Made by a program: the position numbers and the translations under genes. Source: Streptomyces collinus Tu 365 (lineage in GTDB: Bacteria > Actinomycetota > Actinomycetes > Streptomycetales > Streptomycetaceae). From it: 64,000 nt of DNA. The stretch lies in assembly GCF_000444875.1 (NCBI RefSeq), contig NC_021985.1, forward strand, positions 2,923,535-2,987,534, read 5' to 3'. Positions 55,216-64,000 of this stretch are shown here, in pieces (the first letter of the stretch is position 1; each line of letters begins with the position of its first letter). The notes below the pieces were generated by a model. It had not been told where the DNA came from. It ran no database searches and saw only the letters and a list, made by a program, of their open reading frames with translations.

Positions 55216-56328
55216 ATGAGCGTCCGTATCGCCACCTTCAACATGGAGAACGTGTTCCGCCGGCCCACGGCCTTCCGCCTCGCGGAGACGGCGAAGCGCG
55301 AGGAAGTCCTCTCCGACTTCGCCAAGTTGGTCACCCTCCTGGACCTGCCGGTGTATCAGGAGGTCGACAAGAAGGAGATCGCCCGGATCATCGAGAAGCA
55401 CCGGGCGTACGCCATCGACCCGCAGAACCCTCCGCCGATCTACGTCAACCAGTCCCGTCCCGGCAAGGGCTCCGGGCTGTTCCGGACGTCCGGGTCCGGG
55501 AAGGACACCAAGGTCGAGGTCACCGCGGACGGCCGTACCGGGTGGGCCGGTTGGGCCGAGCTGGGGCAGGACGACCTCGACCTGAACGTCGTGCGCAACA
55601 CCGGCCGGGTGGTCTCGGAGGTCGACGCCGACATCCTGCTCACCGTGGAGGTCGAGGACCGGCTCACCCTGGAGCGCTTCAACACCCAGGTCCTGGCCGG
55701 GGCGCTCGGCAGACGCCCGTACCCGTACAACCTGCTGATCGACGGCAACGACCCCCGGGGCATCGACATCGGGATCCTCAGCCGCCACCCGATCACCTCC
55801 GTGCGGACGCACCTCTTCGACACCGACCCGGAGCACCCCGACGAGCGCCTCTTCAGCCGGGACTGCCCCGAGTTCGAGATCCAGCTCGACGGGTCGCCCC
55901 TGGTGGTCCTCGGCAACCACCTCAAGAGCAAGTTCAACGACGACCCGGAGCTGCGGCTGGCCCAGGCGAGGCGGGTCGCGGAGATCTACCGCGCCGCCTC
56001 GGAGCGCACCCCGCACGTCCTGGTCGCCGGAGACCTCAACGACGACCCGGCCAGCGCGGCGACCCAGGAGCTGCGGGAAACGGGGCTTCGGGACGTCATG
56101 AGCCACCCCTCCTACCACGGCGAGCCCGGCACCCACGGGGACTGCCACAGCGAGCACGACAAGATCGACTACGTGCTGCTGTCTCCGTCGCTCTGGCCCG
56201 AGGTGCAGCACGTCGGGCTGGAGACCCGTGGACTCTTCGCGCCGGGCATCAAGTCGTTCGACACCGTCACGTCGAAGACGGACGCGGCGTCCGACCACGC
56301 GGCGCTCTACGTGGACCTGGACCTCTGA
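55216..56328 (+). CDS. Endonuclease/exonuclease/phosphatase family protein
   Basis: This 370-residue EEP-fold hydrolase shows ATFNMENVF (metal Asn-Glu), ILLTVEVED, DIGILSRHPI, VLGNHLKSKFNDDPELR, VAGDLNDDP and the terminal SDHAALYVDLDL (Asp-His). It has no signal peptide, so it may be cytoplasmic; members cut DNA, phospholipids or nucleotides, and the substrate is not deducible. ATG with GGAGGAGG upstream. Convergent with glyS across a perfect hairpin. Confidence 0.88.
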   Translation: MSVRIATFNMENVFRRPTAFRLAETAKREEVLSDFAKLVTLLDLPVYQEVDKKEIARIIEKHRAYAIDPQNPPPIYVNQSRPGKGSGLFRTSGSGKDTKVEVTADGRTGWAGWAELGQDDLDLNVVRNTGRVVSEVDADILLTVEVEDRLTLERFNTQVLAGALGRRPYPYNLLIDGNDPRGIDIGILSRHPITSVRTHLFDTDPEHPDERLFSRDCPEFEIQLDGSPLVVLGNHLKSKFNDDPELRLAQARRVAEIYRAASERTPHVLVAGDLNDDPASAATQELRETGLRDVMSHPSYHGEPGTHGDCHSEHDKIDYVLLSPSLWPEVQHVGLETRGLFAPGIKSFDTVTSKTDAASDHAALYVDLDL

Positions 56329-56336
56329 GACACGAC

Positions 56337-56370
56337 GGTGCCGGGCCCCGCCATGCGGGAGCCCGGCACC
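56337..56370. terminator. Terminator between convergent EEP gene and glyS
   Basis: GGTGCCGGGC (56337) and GCCCGGCACC (ending 56370) are perfect 10-bp arms. Inner CCCGC and GCGGG arms extend the stem to a CAT loop with one bulged A. It lies 8 bases past one stop and 14 before the other. Confidence 0.8.
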
Positions 56371-56384
56371 GGTGGATCCGCGGG

Positions 56385-57767
56385 TCAGGCGCCGATCAGG
56401 CGGCTGGCCAGGTAGCCCTCGATCTGGTCGAGCGAGACGCGCTCCTGCTTCATCGAGTCACGCTCGCGGACGGTGACCGCGTTGTCCTCGAGCGTGTCGA
56501 AGTCGACGGTCACGCAGAACGGCGTGCCGATCTCGTCCTGGCGACGGTAGCGGCGGCCGATGGCGCCGGCGTCGTCGAACTCGATGTTCCAGTGCTGGCG
56601 CAGCGCCTGGGCGAGGCCCTTGGCCTTCGGGGACAGCTCCGGGTTGCGGGACAGCGGGAGCACCGCCACCTTCACCGGGGCGAGCCGGTGGTCGAGGCGC
56701 AGCACGGTGCGCTTCTCCATCTTGCCCTTGGCGTTGGGCGCCTCGTCCTCGACGTAGGCGTCGAGCAGGAAGGCCAGCATGGTGCGGCCGACGCCCGCCG
56801 CCGGCTCGATGACGTACGGCGTCCAGCGCTCCTGGGCCTCCTGGTCGAAGTAGGAGAGGTCCTGGCCGGAGGCCTTGGAGTGGGCGCCGAGGTCGTAGTC
56901 GGTGCGGTTGGCGACGCCCTCGAGCTCGCCCCACTCGCTGCCGCCGAACTGGAAGCGGTACTCGATGTCGGCGGTGCGCTTGGAGTAGTGGGAGAGCTTC
57001 TCCTTCGGGTGCTCGTACCAGCGCATGTTCTCGGTACGCAGGCCGAGGCCCGTGTACCAGTTCCAGCGCTGCTCCATCCAGTACTCCTGCCACTTCTCGT
57101 CCTCGCCCGGCTTGACGAAGAACTCCATCTCCATCTGCTCGAACTCGCGGGTGCGGAAGATGAAGTTGCCGGGCGTGATCTCGTTGCGGAAGGACTTGCC
57201 CATCTGGGCGATGCCGAACGGCGGCTTGCGGCGCGAGGTGGTCTGCACCTGGGCGAAGTTGGTGAAGATGCCCTGGGCGGTCTCCGGGCGCAGGTAGGCG
57301 ACCGAGCCGCTGTCCTGGGTCGGGCCGAGGTGCGTCGACAGCAGACCCGAGAACTGCTTGGGCTCGGTGAACTGGCCCTTGTTGCCGCAGTTCGGGCAGT
57401 TGATGTCGGCGAGGCCGTTCGCCGGGGCGTGGCCCTTCTTCTCCTCGTACGCCTCTTCCAGGTGGTCCGCGCGGAACCGCTTGTGACACGAGGTGCACTC
57501 GGTCAGCGGGTCCGTGAAGGTGGCGACGTGGCCGGAGGCGACCCAGACCTCGGGGGCCAGGATGACGGACGAGTCGATACCGACCACGTCCTCGCGCGAC
57601 GTCACCATGTAACGCCACCACTGGCGCTTGATGTTCTCCTTGAGCTCGACACCCAGCGGTCCGTAGTCCCAGGCGGCACGCTGGCCGCCGTAGATCTCAC
57701 TGCAGGGGAAAACGAAGCCACGGCGCTTGCTCAGGCTGACGATGGTGTCGATCTTGTCGGCGGCCAC
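56385..57767 (-). CDS. glyS: Glycyl-tRNA synthetase, alpha2 type
   Basis: This 460-residue class II synthetase is of the single-chain homodimeric type. Motif 1 region [17 protein letters not shown], a zinc-like insertion CTSCHKR...CPNCGNKG, motif 2 [25 protein letters not shown] and motif 3 [13 protein letters not shown]. The anticodon-binding domain follows ([20 protein letters not shown]). GTG at 57767 with AAGAGAG upstream. It is divergent from znuA. Confidence 0.97.
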   Translation of the reverse strand: MAADKIDTIVSLSKRRGFVFPCSEIYGGQRAAWDYGPLGVELKENIKRQWWRYMVTSREDVVGIDSSVILAPEVWVASGHVATFTDPLTECTSCHKRFRADHLEEAYEEKKGHAPANGLADINCPNCGNKGQFTEPKQFSGLLSTHLGPTQDSGSVAYLRPETAQGIFTNFAQVQTTSRRKPPFGIAQMGKSFRNEITPGNFIFRTREFEQMEMEFFVKPGEDEKWQEYWMEQRWNWYTGLGLRTENMRWYEHPKEKLSHYSKRTADIEYRFQFGGSEWGELEGVANRTDYDLGAHSKASGQDLSYFDQEAQERWTPYVIEPAAGVGRTMLAFLLDAYVEDEAPNAKGKMEKRTVLRLDHRLAPVKVAVLPLSRNPELSPKAKGLAQALRQHWNIEFDDAGAIGRRYRRQDEIGTPFCVTVDFDTLEDNAVTVRERDSMKQERVSLDQIEGYLASRLIGA

Positions 57768-57890
57768 GGTGCTCTCTTCATTACGACGACGGGCGTTGAA
57801 GCGAGATGCTTCCAGCGAATGATTCAGGTTACCGGCGCAGGCTCCCCCACGGCCAAATCGGCCCCCGTCTACAGGCTCCCACAGGCGTTG

Positions 57891-57928
57891 TTGACAACGG
57901 TTTCCACGTTTGTTGAAAATGACTGTCA
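57891..57928 (+). promoter_or_regulatory. znuA promoter with overlapping Zur-like box
   Basis: A perfect -35 TTGACA (57891-57896) is followed after 17 bases by TGAAAAT. The 15-mer TGAAAATGACTGTCA (57914-57928), with arms TGAAAAT and ACTGTCA around a central G, resembles the Zur consensus and covers the -10 and start site. The initiation codon overlaps the box edge and no ribosome site is visible, so a leaderless, Zur-repressed transcript is likely. Confidence 0.65.
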
Positions 57929-58896
57929 TGAACGTAAGTCGACGCCTCATACCCCGGTCCGCGCTCGCCGCCGCCCTCGCGCTCGGCCTGGCCGCGCTGT
58001 CCGCGTGCTCCACCGACGGCGTCGCGGGGGGCAAACCCGGCAACACGGGCAAGTTCGACGTCGTCGCGTCGTTCTACCCGATGGCCTTCCTCGCCGAGCG
58101 GATCGGCGGCGACCACGTCCACGTCACCACGCTCACCACGCCCGGGCAGGAACCGCACGACCTGGAGATCAGCCCCCGCCAGATCGCCCTGCTGGAAGAG
58201 TCCGACGCGGTCCTCTACCTGAAGAACCTCCAGCCCTCCGTCGACGACGCGGTGGCCCAGTCCCCGGTCGGCACGAAGATCGACGCCGCCTCGCTGACCA
58301 CCCTGGAGCAGCACGGCACCGAGGTCGGCGGGCACGCGGCCGCGCACGACACGCACGACGACGGCGAGGCGCCCGGCAAGGACCCGCACATCTGGCTCGA
58401 CCCGGTGCGCTACGCCCAGGTCGCCGAGGGCGTCGGCAAGGCCTTCGAGAAGGCCGACCCCGGCCACGCGGCCGACTACCGCAAGAACACCGCCACCCTG
58501 GTCAGGCGTCTTGACGACCTGAACACCCGCTTCAAGGACGGCCTCGGGCACACCCGGACCAAGGTCTTCATCACCACGCACGCCGCCTTCGGCTACCTCG
58601 CCGAGCGCTACGGCCTCACCGAGGAGGCCATCAACGGCCTCGACCCCGAGTCGGAGCCCAGCGCCGCCCGCGTGCGGGAGCTGGCGGAGGTGGCCAAGAG
58701 CGACGGCGTCTCCACCGTCTTCTACGAGACGCTCGTCAGCGACCGGACGGCGAAGACCGTCGCCGGCGACTCGGGCCTGCGGACCGACGTCCTGGACCCG
58801 ATCGAGGGGATCACGGCGAAGTCCCGCGGCAAGGACTACTTCGCGGTCCAGGAAGCGAACCTCAAGGCGCTCCAGCGGGCCCTGGGCGCCAAGTGA
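57928..58896 (+). CDS. znuA: Zinc ABC transporter substrate-binding lipoprotein
   Basis: This 322-residue protein binds extracellular zinc. The lipobox is LSAC ([13 protein letters not shown]). The cluster-9 fold shows [20 protein letters not shown], a His-rich loop [38 protein letters not shown] and a C-terminal [19 protein letters not shown] 57928 is chosen; ATG 57919 in frame is possible. First gene of znuACB, with the zur gene just after the cluster. Confidence 0.93.
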   Translation: MNVSRRLIPRSALAAALALGLAALSACSTDGVAGGKPGNTGKFDVVASFYPMAFLAERIGGDHVHVTTLTTPGQEPHDLEISPRQIALLEESDAVLYLKNLQPSVDDAVAQSPVGTKIDAASLTTLEQHGTEVGGHAAAHDTHDDGEAPGKDPHIWLDPVRYAQVAEGVGKAFEKADPGHAADYRKNTATLVRRLDDLNTRFKDGLGHTRTKVFITTHAAFGYLAERYGLTEEAINGLDPESEPSAARVRELAEVAKSDGVSTVFYETLVSDRTAKTVAGDSGLRTDVLDPIEGITAKSRGKDYFAVQEANLKALQRALGAK

Positions 58897-58916
58897 CCGG
58901 CACGGAGGACGAGATC

Positions 58917-59684
58917 ATGGGCGAACCCGTCATAGCGATGCGCAAGGTGACCGCGGAGCTCGGCTCGCGGCCCGTGCTGCGCGGCATCGACCTGACCGTG
59001 CGCGCCGGCGAGGTCGTCGCGCTGCTCGGCGCCAACGGCTCCGGAAAGTCGACGGCCGTGCGCACCCTCATCGGCCAGGTGCCCGCCGGCTCCGGCACGG
59101 TCGAGCTGTTCGGCACCCCGCGCCGGAGCTTCCGTGACTGGGCCCGCGTGGGGTACGTGCCCCAGCGCACCAGCGCCGCCGGCGGCGTACCCGCCACGGT
59201 GGCCGAGATCGTCGCCTCGGGCCGCCTGGCCCGCACCCGCTTCCGCTTCTTCCGCGGTGCCGACCGCGAGGCCGTGCACCGGGCGCTGGACCTGGTCGGC
59301 ATGGCGGACCGCGCCAAGGACCCGGTCACCGCGCTCTCCGGCGGCCAGCACCAGCGGGTGCTGATCGCCCGCGCCCTGGTCTCCGAGCCCGAACTGCTGA
59401 TCATGGACGAGCCGATGGCCGGCGTCGACCTCGCCAGCCAGGAGGTGCTGGCGGCCACCCTGCGGGAGCAGGTCGCCCAGGGCACCACCGTCCTGGTCGT
59501 CCTGCACGAACTGGGCCCGCTGGAGCCGCTGATCGACCGGGCGGTCGTCCTGCGCGACGGCTGCGTGCTGCACGACGGCCCGCCCCCGCGCGCGGTCGGA
59601 CAGCACGCCCTGCCCGGCCACGACCATGTGCACCCGCACGCACCCGCGGGCGCCGAACCGAGCCGCACGGGACTGCTGAGCTGA
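58917..59684 (+). CDS. znuC: Zinc ABC transporter ATP-binding protein
   Basis: This 255-residue ATPase has Walker A LLGANGSGKST, signature ALSGGQHQRVLIAR, Walker B LLIMDEPMAGVD and the H-loop LVVLHE. The C-terminal GQHALPGHDHVHPHAP is His-rich and may bind metal. The ATG at 58917 has GGAGG 10 bases upstream; GTG 58893, overlapping the znuA stop, is the alternative. Its stop overlaps the permease ATG (TGATG). Confidence 0.93.
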   Translation: MGEPVIAMRKVTAELGSRPVLRGIDLTVRAGEVVALLGANGSGKSTAVRTLIGQVPAGSGTVELFGTPRRSFRDWARVGYVPQRTSAAGGVPATVAEIVASGRLARTRFRFFRGADREAVHRALDLVGMADRAKDPVTALSGGQHQRVLIARALVSEPELLIMDEPMAGVDLASQEVLAATLREQVAQGTTVLVVLHELGPLEPLIDRAVVLRDGCVLHDGPPPRAVGQHALPGHDHVHPHAPAGAEPSRTGLLS

Positions 59685-60586
59685 TGGAACTCCTGAACTA
59701 CGCCTTCATGCAGCGGGCGCTGCTCGCCGCCGTCCTGGTCGGCATCACCGCGCCCGCCATCGGCATCTACCTGGTCCAGCGCCGCCAGCCGCTGATGGGC
59801 GACGGCATCGGGCACGTGGCGATGACCGGCGTCGGCCTCGGCTTCCTGCTGCACGCCTCGCCGGTGTGGATGGCCACCGCCGTCTCCGTCCTCGGCTCGG
59901 TCCTGATGGAGCTGATCCGCTGGTACGGCAGGACGCGCGGCGACATCGCCCTGGCCATGCTCTTCTACGGCGGCATGGCCGGCGGCGTGATGTTCGTGAA
60001 CATCGCACCGGGCGGCTCCACCGCCAACCTGACGTCGTACCTGTTCGGCTCGCTGTCGACGGTCGCGCCCTCCGACGTGACCGCGATCATGGTGCTCGCC
60101 GCGTTCGTGGTCGTCGTCACCCTGGGCCTGCGCCGCCAGCTGTTCGCGGTCAGCCAGGACGAGGAGTTCGCGCGGGTCACCGGGCTGCCGGTGCGCGCCC
60201 TGAACCTGCTCACCGCGGTCACCGCGGCCGTCACGGTCACGGTCGCCATGCGGGTGGTCGGCCTGATCCTGGTCTCCGCGCTCATGGTCGTGCCGGTCGC
60301 CGCCGCGCAGCAGCTCACCCGGAGCTTCGCCGCCACCTTCGCGATCGCCGTCGCCCTCGGCGTCACGGTGTCGATCGGCGGCACGGTGACCTCGTTCTAC
60401 CAGGACGTGCCGCCGGGCGCGACGATCGTCCTGCTGACCATCGGCGCGTTCGGCGTGCTCAGCGCCCTGGCCACGCCCCTGGCCCGGCGACGCGCCCGCG
60501 CGGCCGCCGCGGCCCGGCCCGCGGGCGACCCCGCCGAGTGCTCGATTCCGGCCACGCGGGAGGCCGGCGACGGGGTCGGCGTCTGA
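59684..60586 (+). CDS. znuB: Zinc ABC transporter permease
   Basis: This 300-residue integral membrane protein of the ZnuB/MntB family has about nine helices. It starts MELLNYAFMQRALLAAVLVGITAPAIGIYLVQRRQPLMGDGIGHVAMTG over the first helix pair and includes NLTSYLFGSLSTVAPSDV and a final helix block TIVLLTIGAFGVLSALA. Its ATG overlaps the znuC stop by one base. Confidence 0.93.
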   Translation: MELLNYAFMQRALLAAVLVGITAPAIGIYLVQRRQPLMGDGIGHVAMTGVGLGFLLHASPVWMATAVSVLGSVLMELIRWYGRTRGDIALAMLFYGGMAGGVMFVNIAPGGSTANLTSYLFGSLSTVAPSDVTAIMVLAAFVVVVTLGLRRQLFAVSQDEEFARVTGLPVRALNLLTAVTAAVTVTVAMRVVGLILVSALMVVPVAAAQQLTRSFAATFAIAVALGVTVSIGGTVTSFYQDVPPGATIVLLTIGAFGVLSALATPLARRRARAAAAARPAGDPAECSIPATREAGDGVGV

Positions 60587-60645
60587 CCGCCGGCAGGCCG
60601 GGCTGGCACAATGGCCCCGGCAGGCGCAGACGTGAGGAGACGACG

Positions 60646-61059
60646 GTGACGACCGCTGGACCGCCCGTGAGGGGCCGCTCCACCCGGCAGCGTGCGGCCG
60701 TGGCGGCGGCGCTCGACGAGGTCGACGAGTTCCGCAGCGCGCAGGAGCTGCACGACATGCTCAGGCACAAGGGCGACTCCGTCGGGCTGACCACGGTCTA
60801 CCGCACCCTGCAGTCCCTCGCCGACGCCGGCGAGGTCGACGTCCTGCGCACCTCCGAGGGCGAGTCCGTCTACCGCCGCTGCTCCACCGGCGAGCACCAC
60901 CACCACCTCGTCTGCCGCTCCTGCGGCAAGGCGGTCGAGGTGGAGGGCCCCGCGGTGGAGAAGTGGGCCGAGGCGATCGCGGCGGAGCACGGCTTCGTCA
61001 ACGTGGCGCACACGGTGGAGATCTTCGGCACCTGCGCGGAGTGCGCGGCCGGACGCTGA
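60646..61059 (+). CDS. zur: Zinc uptake regulator Zur (Fur family)
   Basis: This 137-residue repressor has a winged HTH (FRSAQELHDMLRHKGDSVGLTTVYRTLQSLADAGEV) and a metal-binding dimerisation domain (TGEHHHHLVCRSCGKAVEVEG, CxxC, and C-terminal CAECAAGR, CxxC) as in actinobacterial Zur. With zinc it should repress znuA through the box at 57914-57928. GTG at 60646 with GAGGAG upstream. It follows znuB by 59 bases. Confidence 0.95.
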   Translation: MTTAGPPVRGRSTRQRAAVAAALDEVDEFRSAQELHDMLRHKGDSVGLTTVYRTLQSLADAGEVDVLRTSEGESVYRRCSTGEHHHHLVCRSCGKAVEVEGPAVEKWAEAIAAEHGFVNVAHTVEIFGTCAECAAGR

Positions 61060-61113
61060 CCGCGCCCCCGCGCGACCGGCGCCCGAGGGAGTCACGAAGG
61101 GCCTACGAACGGT

Positions 61114-61962
61114 CTACGAGGGGTCGTTGCCCCTCATCGCGGCCTCCATGGCGATGAGCTCCTCGTTCGGGACCGCACCGCCGAAGCGCCGGTCGCGGGA
61201 GGCGAACTCGACGCAGGCCCGCCACAGGTCGCGGCGGTCGAAGTCCGGCCACAGCACGTCCTGGAAGACCATCTCGGCGTAGGCGCTCTGCCAGAGCAGG
61301 TAGTTGGAGGTGCGCTGCTCGCCGCTGGGGCGCAGGAACAGGTCGACGTCCGGCATGTCCGGGTAGTACATGTACTTCTGGAGCGTCTTCTCGTTGACCT
61401 TGGACGGGTCGAGGCGGCCCGCCTTCACGTCCTGCGCGAGCGCCTGCGCGGCGTCGGCGATCTCCGCCCGGCCGCCGTAGTTCATGCAGAAGTACAGGGT
61501 GAGCAGGTCGTTGTCCTTGGTCTGCTCCTGGGCGACCTGGAGCTCCTTGGCGACCGACTTCCACAGCTTGGGCATCCGGCCGACCCAGCGCACCCGGATC
61601 CCCAGCGCGTCGAGCTGGTCGCGGGTCTTGCGGATGAAGTCGCGGTTGAAGTTCATCAGGAAGCGGACCTCGTCGGGCGAGCGCTTCCAGTTCTCGGTGG
61701 AGAAGGCGTACAGCGAGATGTTGCGGACGCCGGCCTCGATGGAGCCCTGCAGCACGTCGAGGACGCGCTCGGCGCCGACCTTGTGGCCCTCGGTGCGGGG
61801 CAGCCCGCGCTCCTTGGCCCAGCGGCCGTTGCCGTCCATGACGATCGCCACGTGGTTCGGGACCAGCTCGCCCGGGAGCTTCGGCGCCCGGGCGCCGGAC
61901 GGGTGCGGCTCCGGCGCCCTGTACTCGCGGCGCTGGCGCCCCAGGATCCCGCGTACGACCAT
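61114..61962 (-). CDS. uppS: Isoprenyl (undecaprenyl) diphosphate synthase
   Basis: This 282-residue cis-prenyltransferase makes the lipid carrier for cell-wall synthesis. Motifs: [26 protein letters not shown] with catalytic Asp, [30 protein letters not shown] and [24 protein letters not shown]. Length is normal. ATG with a purine-rich GAGGGAGACG upstream. It follows recO by 29 bases in the same direction. Confidence 0.96.
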   Translation of the reverse strand: MVVRGILGRQRREYRAPEPHPSGARAPKLPGELVPNHVAIVMDGNGRWAKERGLPRTEGHKVGAERVLDVLQGSIEAGVRNISLYAFSTENWKRSPDEVRFLMNFNRDFIRKTRDQLDALGIRVRWVGRMPKLWKSVAKELQVAQEQTKDNDLLTLYFCMNYGGRAEIADAAQALAQDVKAGRLDPSKVNEKTLQKYMYYPDMPDVDLFLRPSGEQRTSNYLLWQSAYAEMVFQDVLWPDFDRRDLWRACVEFASRDRRFGGAVPNEELIAMEAAMRGNDPS

Positions 61963-61991
61963 GAGCTTCTCGTCTCCCTCTGCTTGCGGTG

Positions 61992-62738
61992 CTACTTCTC
62001 GACGTACCTGAGCGAGCGCAGCCCGCGCTCCAGGTGCCAGTGCAGGTAGGCGGACACCAGCCCGCTGCCCTCCCGGACGTGGCGCGCCTCCGACGCGTCC
62101 GCTGTCTCCCAGTCTCCCGTAAGCAGGGCGCCGAGCAGTACCAGGGTCTGCGGGGAGGGTACGACACAGCCGGGCACCCGGCAGTCGACGCAGAGCGAGC
62201 CGCCGGAGGCCACGGAGAAGAACCGGTTCGGTCCCGGCATGCCGCACTTCGCGCAGTCGCCGAAGCTGGGCGCGTAGCCGTTGACGGCGAGCGAGCGCAG
62301 CAGGAAGGCGTCCAGGACGAGGTGGGGGGCGTGCTCGCCGCGGGCGAGGGTGCGCAGGGCGCCGACGAGCAGCAGGTACTGCTGGACGGCGGGTTCGCCC
62401 TCGTGGTCGGTGAACCGCTCGGCGGTCTCCAGCATGGCGGTGCCGGCCGTGTACCGGGCGTAGTCGGTCACGATCCCGCCGCCGTACGGCGCGATGGTCT
62501 CGCTCTGGGTGCACAGCGGCAGCCCGCGCCCGACCAGTTCACTGCCGCGCGCGAAGAACTGCACGTCGACGTGGGAGAACGGTTCGAGTCTGGCCCCGAA
62601 CTTCGACTTGGTGCGCCGCACGCCCCGGGCCACCGCGCGTACCCGCCCGTGACCGCGGGTGAGCATCGTGATGATCCGGTCCGCCTCGCCCAGCTTCTGG
62701 GTGCGCAGCACGATGCCGTCGTCGCGGAACAGACTCAT
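61992..62738 (-). CDS. recO: DNA repair protein RecO
   Basis: This 248-residue protein has an N-terminal OB fold ([29 protein letters not shown]) and a helical domain. A zinc motif follows: CAKCGMPGP, then CVDCRVPGC. It loads RecA in the RecFOR pathway. Its stop is 29 bases from the uppS start, and the pair is a common actinobacterial arrangement. Confidence 0.95.
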   Translation of the reverse strand: MSLFRDDGIVLRTQKLGEADRIITMLTRGHGRVRAVARGVRRTKSKFGARLEPFSHVDVQFFARGSELVGRGLPLCTQSETIAPYGGGIVTDYARYTAGTAMLETAERFTDHEGEPAVQQYLLLVGALRTLARGEHAPHLVLDAFLLRSLAVNGYAPSFGDCAKCGMPGPNRFFSVASGGSLCVDCRVPGCVVPSPQTLVLLGALLTGDWETADASEARHVREGSGLVSAYLHWHLERGLRSLRYVEK

Positions 62739-62804
62739 GGGCCCATTCTCCCGTACGGATCCCGCGTCCGGGGCCGGGGTGGCGCATGCGGTCCCCGCTC
62801 CGTG

Positions 62805-63029
62805 TCAGGGGAGCTCGCCCGGGCCGTGCGCGCCGTCGTGCCCGGTGACCGCTCTGAGGCGCTCGTCGGGGGTGGCGCTGCGAACGGTGCCGGGGTCGCA
62901 GTCCCACTCCTTGCCCCCGCCGTACGGTCGTAACTGTACGTAAGGCCCCTCGTGCCCCATGACGACGCCGACCCGGCCCGTGCTGGTGTCGACGGCGTAG
63001 GTGCCGAGCGGTGGCTGGACGGGCTTCAT
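62805..63029 (-). CDS. Conserved small hypothetical protein
   Basis: This 74-residue protein reads MKPVQPPLGTYAVDTSTGRV then VGVVMGHEGPYVQLRPYGGG, a small beta-rich domain I recall as widespread in Streptomyces, with function unknown. ATG at 63029. It is not clearly linked to recO, which starts 66 bases downstream on the same strand. Confidence 0.78.
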   Translation of the reverse strand: MKPVQPPLGTYAVDTSTGRVGVVMGHEGPYVQLRPYGGGKEWDCDPGTVRSATPDERLRAVTGHDGAHGPGELP

Positions 63030-63313
63030 CGGGGCGCCGCCCCGGGGCCGGCGGCGACGGCCGCCCGTACCGGCGAGATCCGCGGTTCGCTCAAGGTGTC
63101 CTCCGCCTCTTCGGCGGCCGGCGCCGGGTGTCGCGCCGAACCGGTGGTTCCCCTTTCCTCTCCGATCCCCTCCGTTTTCACTCTTCGTGTCCCCTCGATG
63201 GCTCTGCGCCCCTACACTCGGGACCCCGTGTGCCCCGGCGCGCACGCCCCTCCGGCCCGTCGCCCCGCGCCCGTCCGGGCCGCCGGGCGGCTGGGCCATT
63301 CGTGTGTGCTCCC

Positions 63314-63342
63314 TTGACCGTCCCCAGCGACGCTCCTATGGT
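63314..63342 (+). promoter_or_regulatory. Near-consensus promoter for the lipoprotein gene
   Basis: TTGACC (63314-63319) and TATGGT (63337-63342) are separated by exactly 17 bases. The start site would be about 63349, leaving a leader of about 130 bases that contains the 20-bp direct repeat. Confidence 0.65.
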
Positions 63343-63392
63343 CACGCTGACCGGCCGGACGTAGAACGTCCTATGTCCGCTCTCGTGCGTCT

Positions 63393-63433
63393 GCTCCGCA
63401 CCTCTCGCACCCGGCTCCGCACCTCTCGCACCC
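63393..63433 (+). repeat. 20-bp direct repeat in the leader
   Basis: GCTCCGCACCTCTCGCACCC occurs at 63393-63412 and 63414-63433, one base apart, between the promoter and the ribosome site of the lipoprotein gene. It could be a local duplication or an RNA element. Confidence 0.8.
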
Positions 63434-63477
63434 CATCCATCGCCCTCTCTTCCCTCCCCGACCTCGCTGGAGGAACC

Positions 63478-64000
63478 GTGCGCGACGACGTGACCGACGA
63501 CGGGCCGGCCGGACCGGCAGCGCGCCGCCGGTCGTTCCTGAAGTACACGGGGGCGGTCGGCGCGGCGGCCGCCCTCCCGCCGGTCCTCGCGGGTTGCTCC
63601 GCGGGCCCGCAGTCCACGAACGACACCGGGGACGGGGGCAGCGGCAAGGACCGCACCCTGACCGCGGTGATCGGCTACGGCAACGACGGGAGCTGGGACC
63701 CGACGCAGACCGCGTCCGCCTTCGCCATGGCCGCCAACAACCACGTCTACGAGGGGCTCCTGGACACCGACCCCATCTCCCGGACGCCGTACCCGGCGCT
63801 CGCCACCGGGCTGCCGAAGGACCCGAACGCCACGACCTGGCGGTTCGCGCTGCGCCCCGGCGCGACCTTCCACGACGGGAAGCCGGTCACCGCCGACGAC
63901 GTCGTCTTCGTCTTCGACCGGATCCTCGACCCGGGCACCCAGACCCTCGCCAAGGGCTTCTTCGTGAGCTGGCTGAAGGAAGTCGGGAAGGTCGACGCCC
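63478..64000 (+). CDS. Peptide/nickel-type ABC substrate-binding lipoprotein, 3' end outside window
   Basis: The first 174 residues of an SBP family 5 protein are visible. The N-terminus carries a twin-arginine motif (RRRSFLKYTG) and a lipobox VLAGC, so Tat export with lipid anchoring is expected. The mature part starts TLTAVIGYGNDGSWDPTQT, and LRPGATFHDGKPVTADDVVFVFDRIL is the family signature. GTG with GGAGGAACC upstream. Permease and ATPase genes probably follow outside the window. Confidence 0.9.
   Translation, partial: MRDDVTDDGPAGPAARRRSFLKYTGAVGAAAALPPVLAGCSAGPQSTNDTGDGGSGKDRTLTAVIGYGNDGSWDPTQTASAFAMAANNHVYEGLLDTDPISRTPYPALATGLPKDPNATTWRFALRPGATFHDGKPVTADDVVFVFDRILDPGTQTLAKGFFVSWLKEVGKVDA

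Larger units (their letters stand above)
63030..63477 (+). other. Gene-free upstream region of the peptide-binding lipoprotein gene
   Basis: No gene is supported in these 448 bases. They contain a near-consensus promoter at 63314-63342 and a 20-bp direct repeat at 63393-63433, described separately. The rest is divergent spacer. Confidence 0.5.

Noticed and set aside
55116..58514. Plus-strand 1132-codon frame across EEP, glyS and znuA genes
   Set aside because: It crosses three well-supported genes in wrong frames or strands; low-complexity translation.

Overview
The window is a stretch of actinobacterial chromosome, almost certainly Streptomyces. It is very GC-rich, third codon positions are nearly always G or C, GTG starts are frequent, GGAGG-type ribosome sites are strong, tRNAs do not encode CCA, and the protein set is typical of the genus (HrdA, DasR-type chitinase control, a ZnuACB-Zur block, STAS/ANTAR regulators, an SCO-like nitrite operon). 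From memory the order resembles the S. coelicolor region running from an mreB-like gene through hrdA, dnaG, nirB, ppdK, glyS and zur to recO. That synteny is recollection, not a search result.

Layout. 1-7000: a truncated secreted subtilisin facing a Trypco1-type small protein, an MreB-like actin, a STAS plus MEDS/HATPase anti-sigma pair, a STAS-ANTAR regulator and a Ser/Thr kinase with a repetitive Pro/Ala tail. 7100-7550: three tRNA genes, with a UUCG terminator. 7650-16700: a small membrane protein, an FGGY sugar kinase, a heterodimeric ABC exporter, then the convergent hrdA and dnaG. 16700-24400: a ferredoxin-reductase-like flavoprotein, dgt, a sirohydrochlorin chelatase, a SanA-like protein, assimilatory nitrate reductase and a gamma-glutamylcyclotransferase-like protein. 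24400-33300: a secreted thermolysin, a sortase with a membrane-tailed exported partner, the nitrite reductase operon (extra flavoprotein, nirB, nirD) and a short-chain dehydrogenase.

33400-39950: a DUF4232 protein, a lower-GC two-gene islet (polytopic membrane protein plus nucleotidyltransferase-fold protein), ppdK and a ROK regulator. 40000-46400: two overlapping glycosidase genes, the second broken by a one-base shift in a run of six C, and an LtaS-like phosphoglycerol transferase. 46400-53800: dusB, two drug-type MFS transporters, a MmyB-like regulator, and an aldo/keto reductase-TetR operon with a perfect 15-bp-arm palindrome. 53850-64000: a chitinase under a double dre-like operator, an EEP-family protein, glyS, znuACB-zur, uppS, recO and the start of a Tat-type peptide-binding lipoprotein.

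How it fits together. Nitrate reductase, nitrite reductase and a sirohydrochlorin chelatase (for siroheme) form a dispersed nitrogen-assimilation set. The nas and nir promoters share the same 11-bp-phased GlnR-like half sites at identical distance from their start codons. Zinc uptake and its repressor are contiguous, with a Zur-like box over the znuA promoter. Most of the window is ordinary core chromosome. The best candidates for something undescribed are the 34.1-35.3 kb islet pair, the Trypco1/subtilisin pair, and the sortase with a partner that has no recognisable sorting motif.
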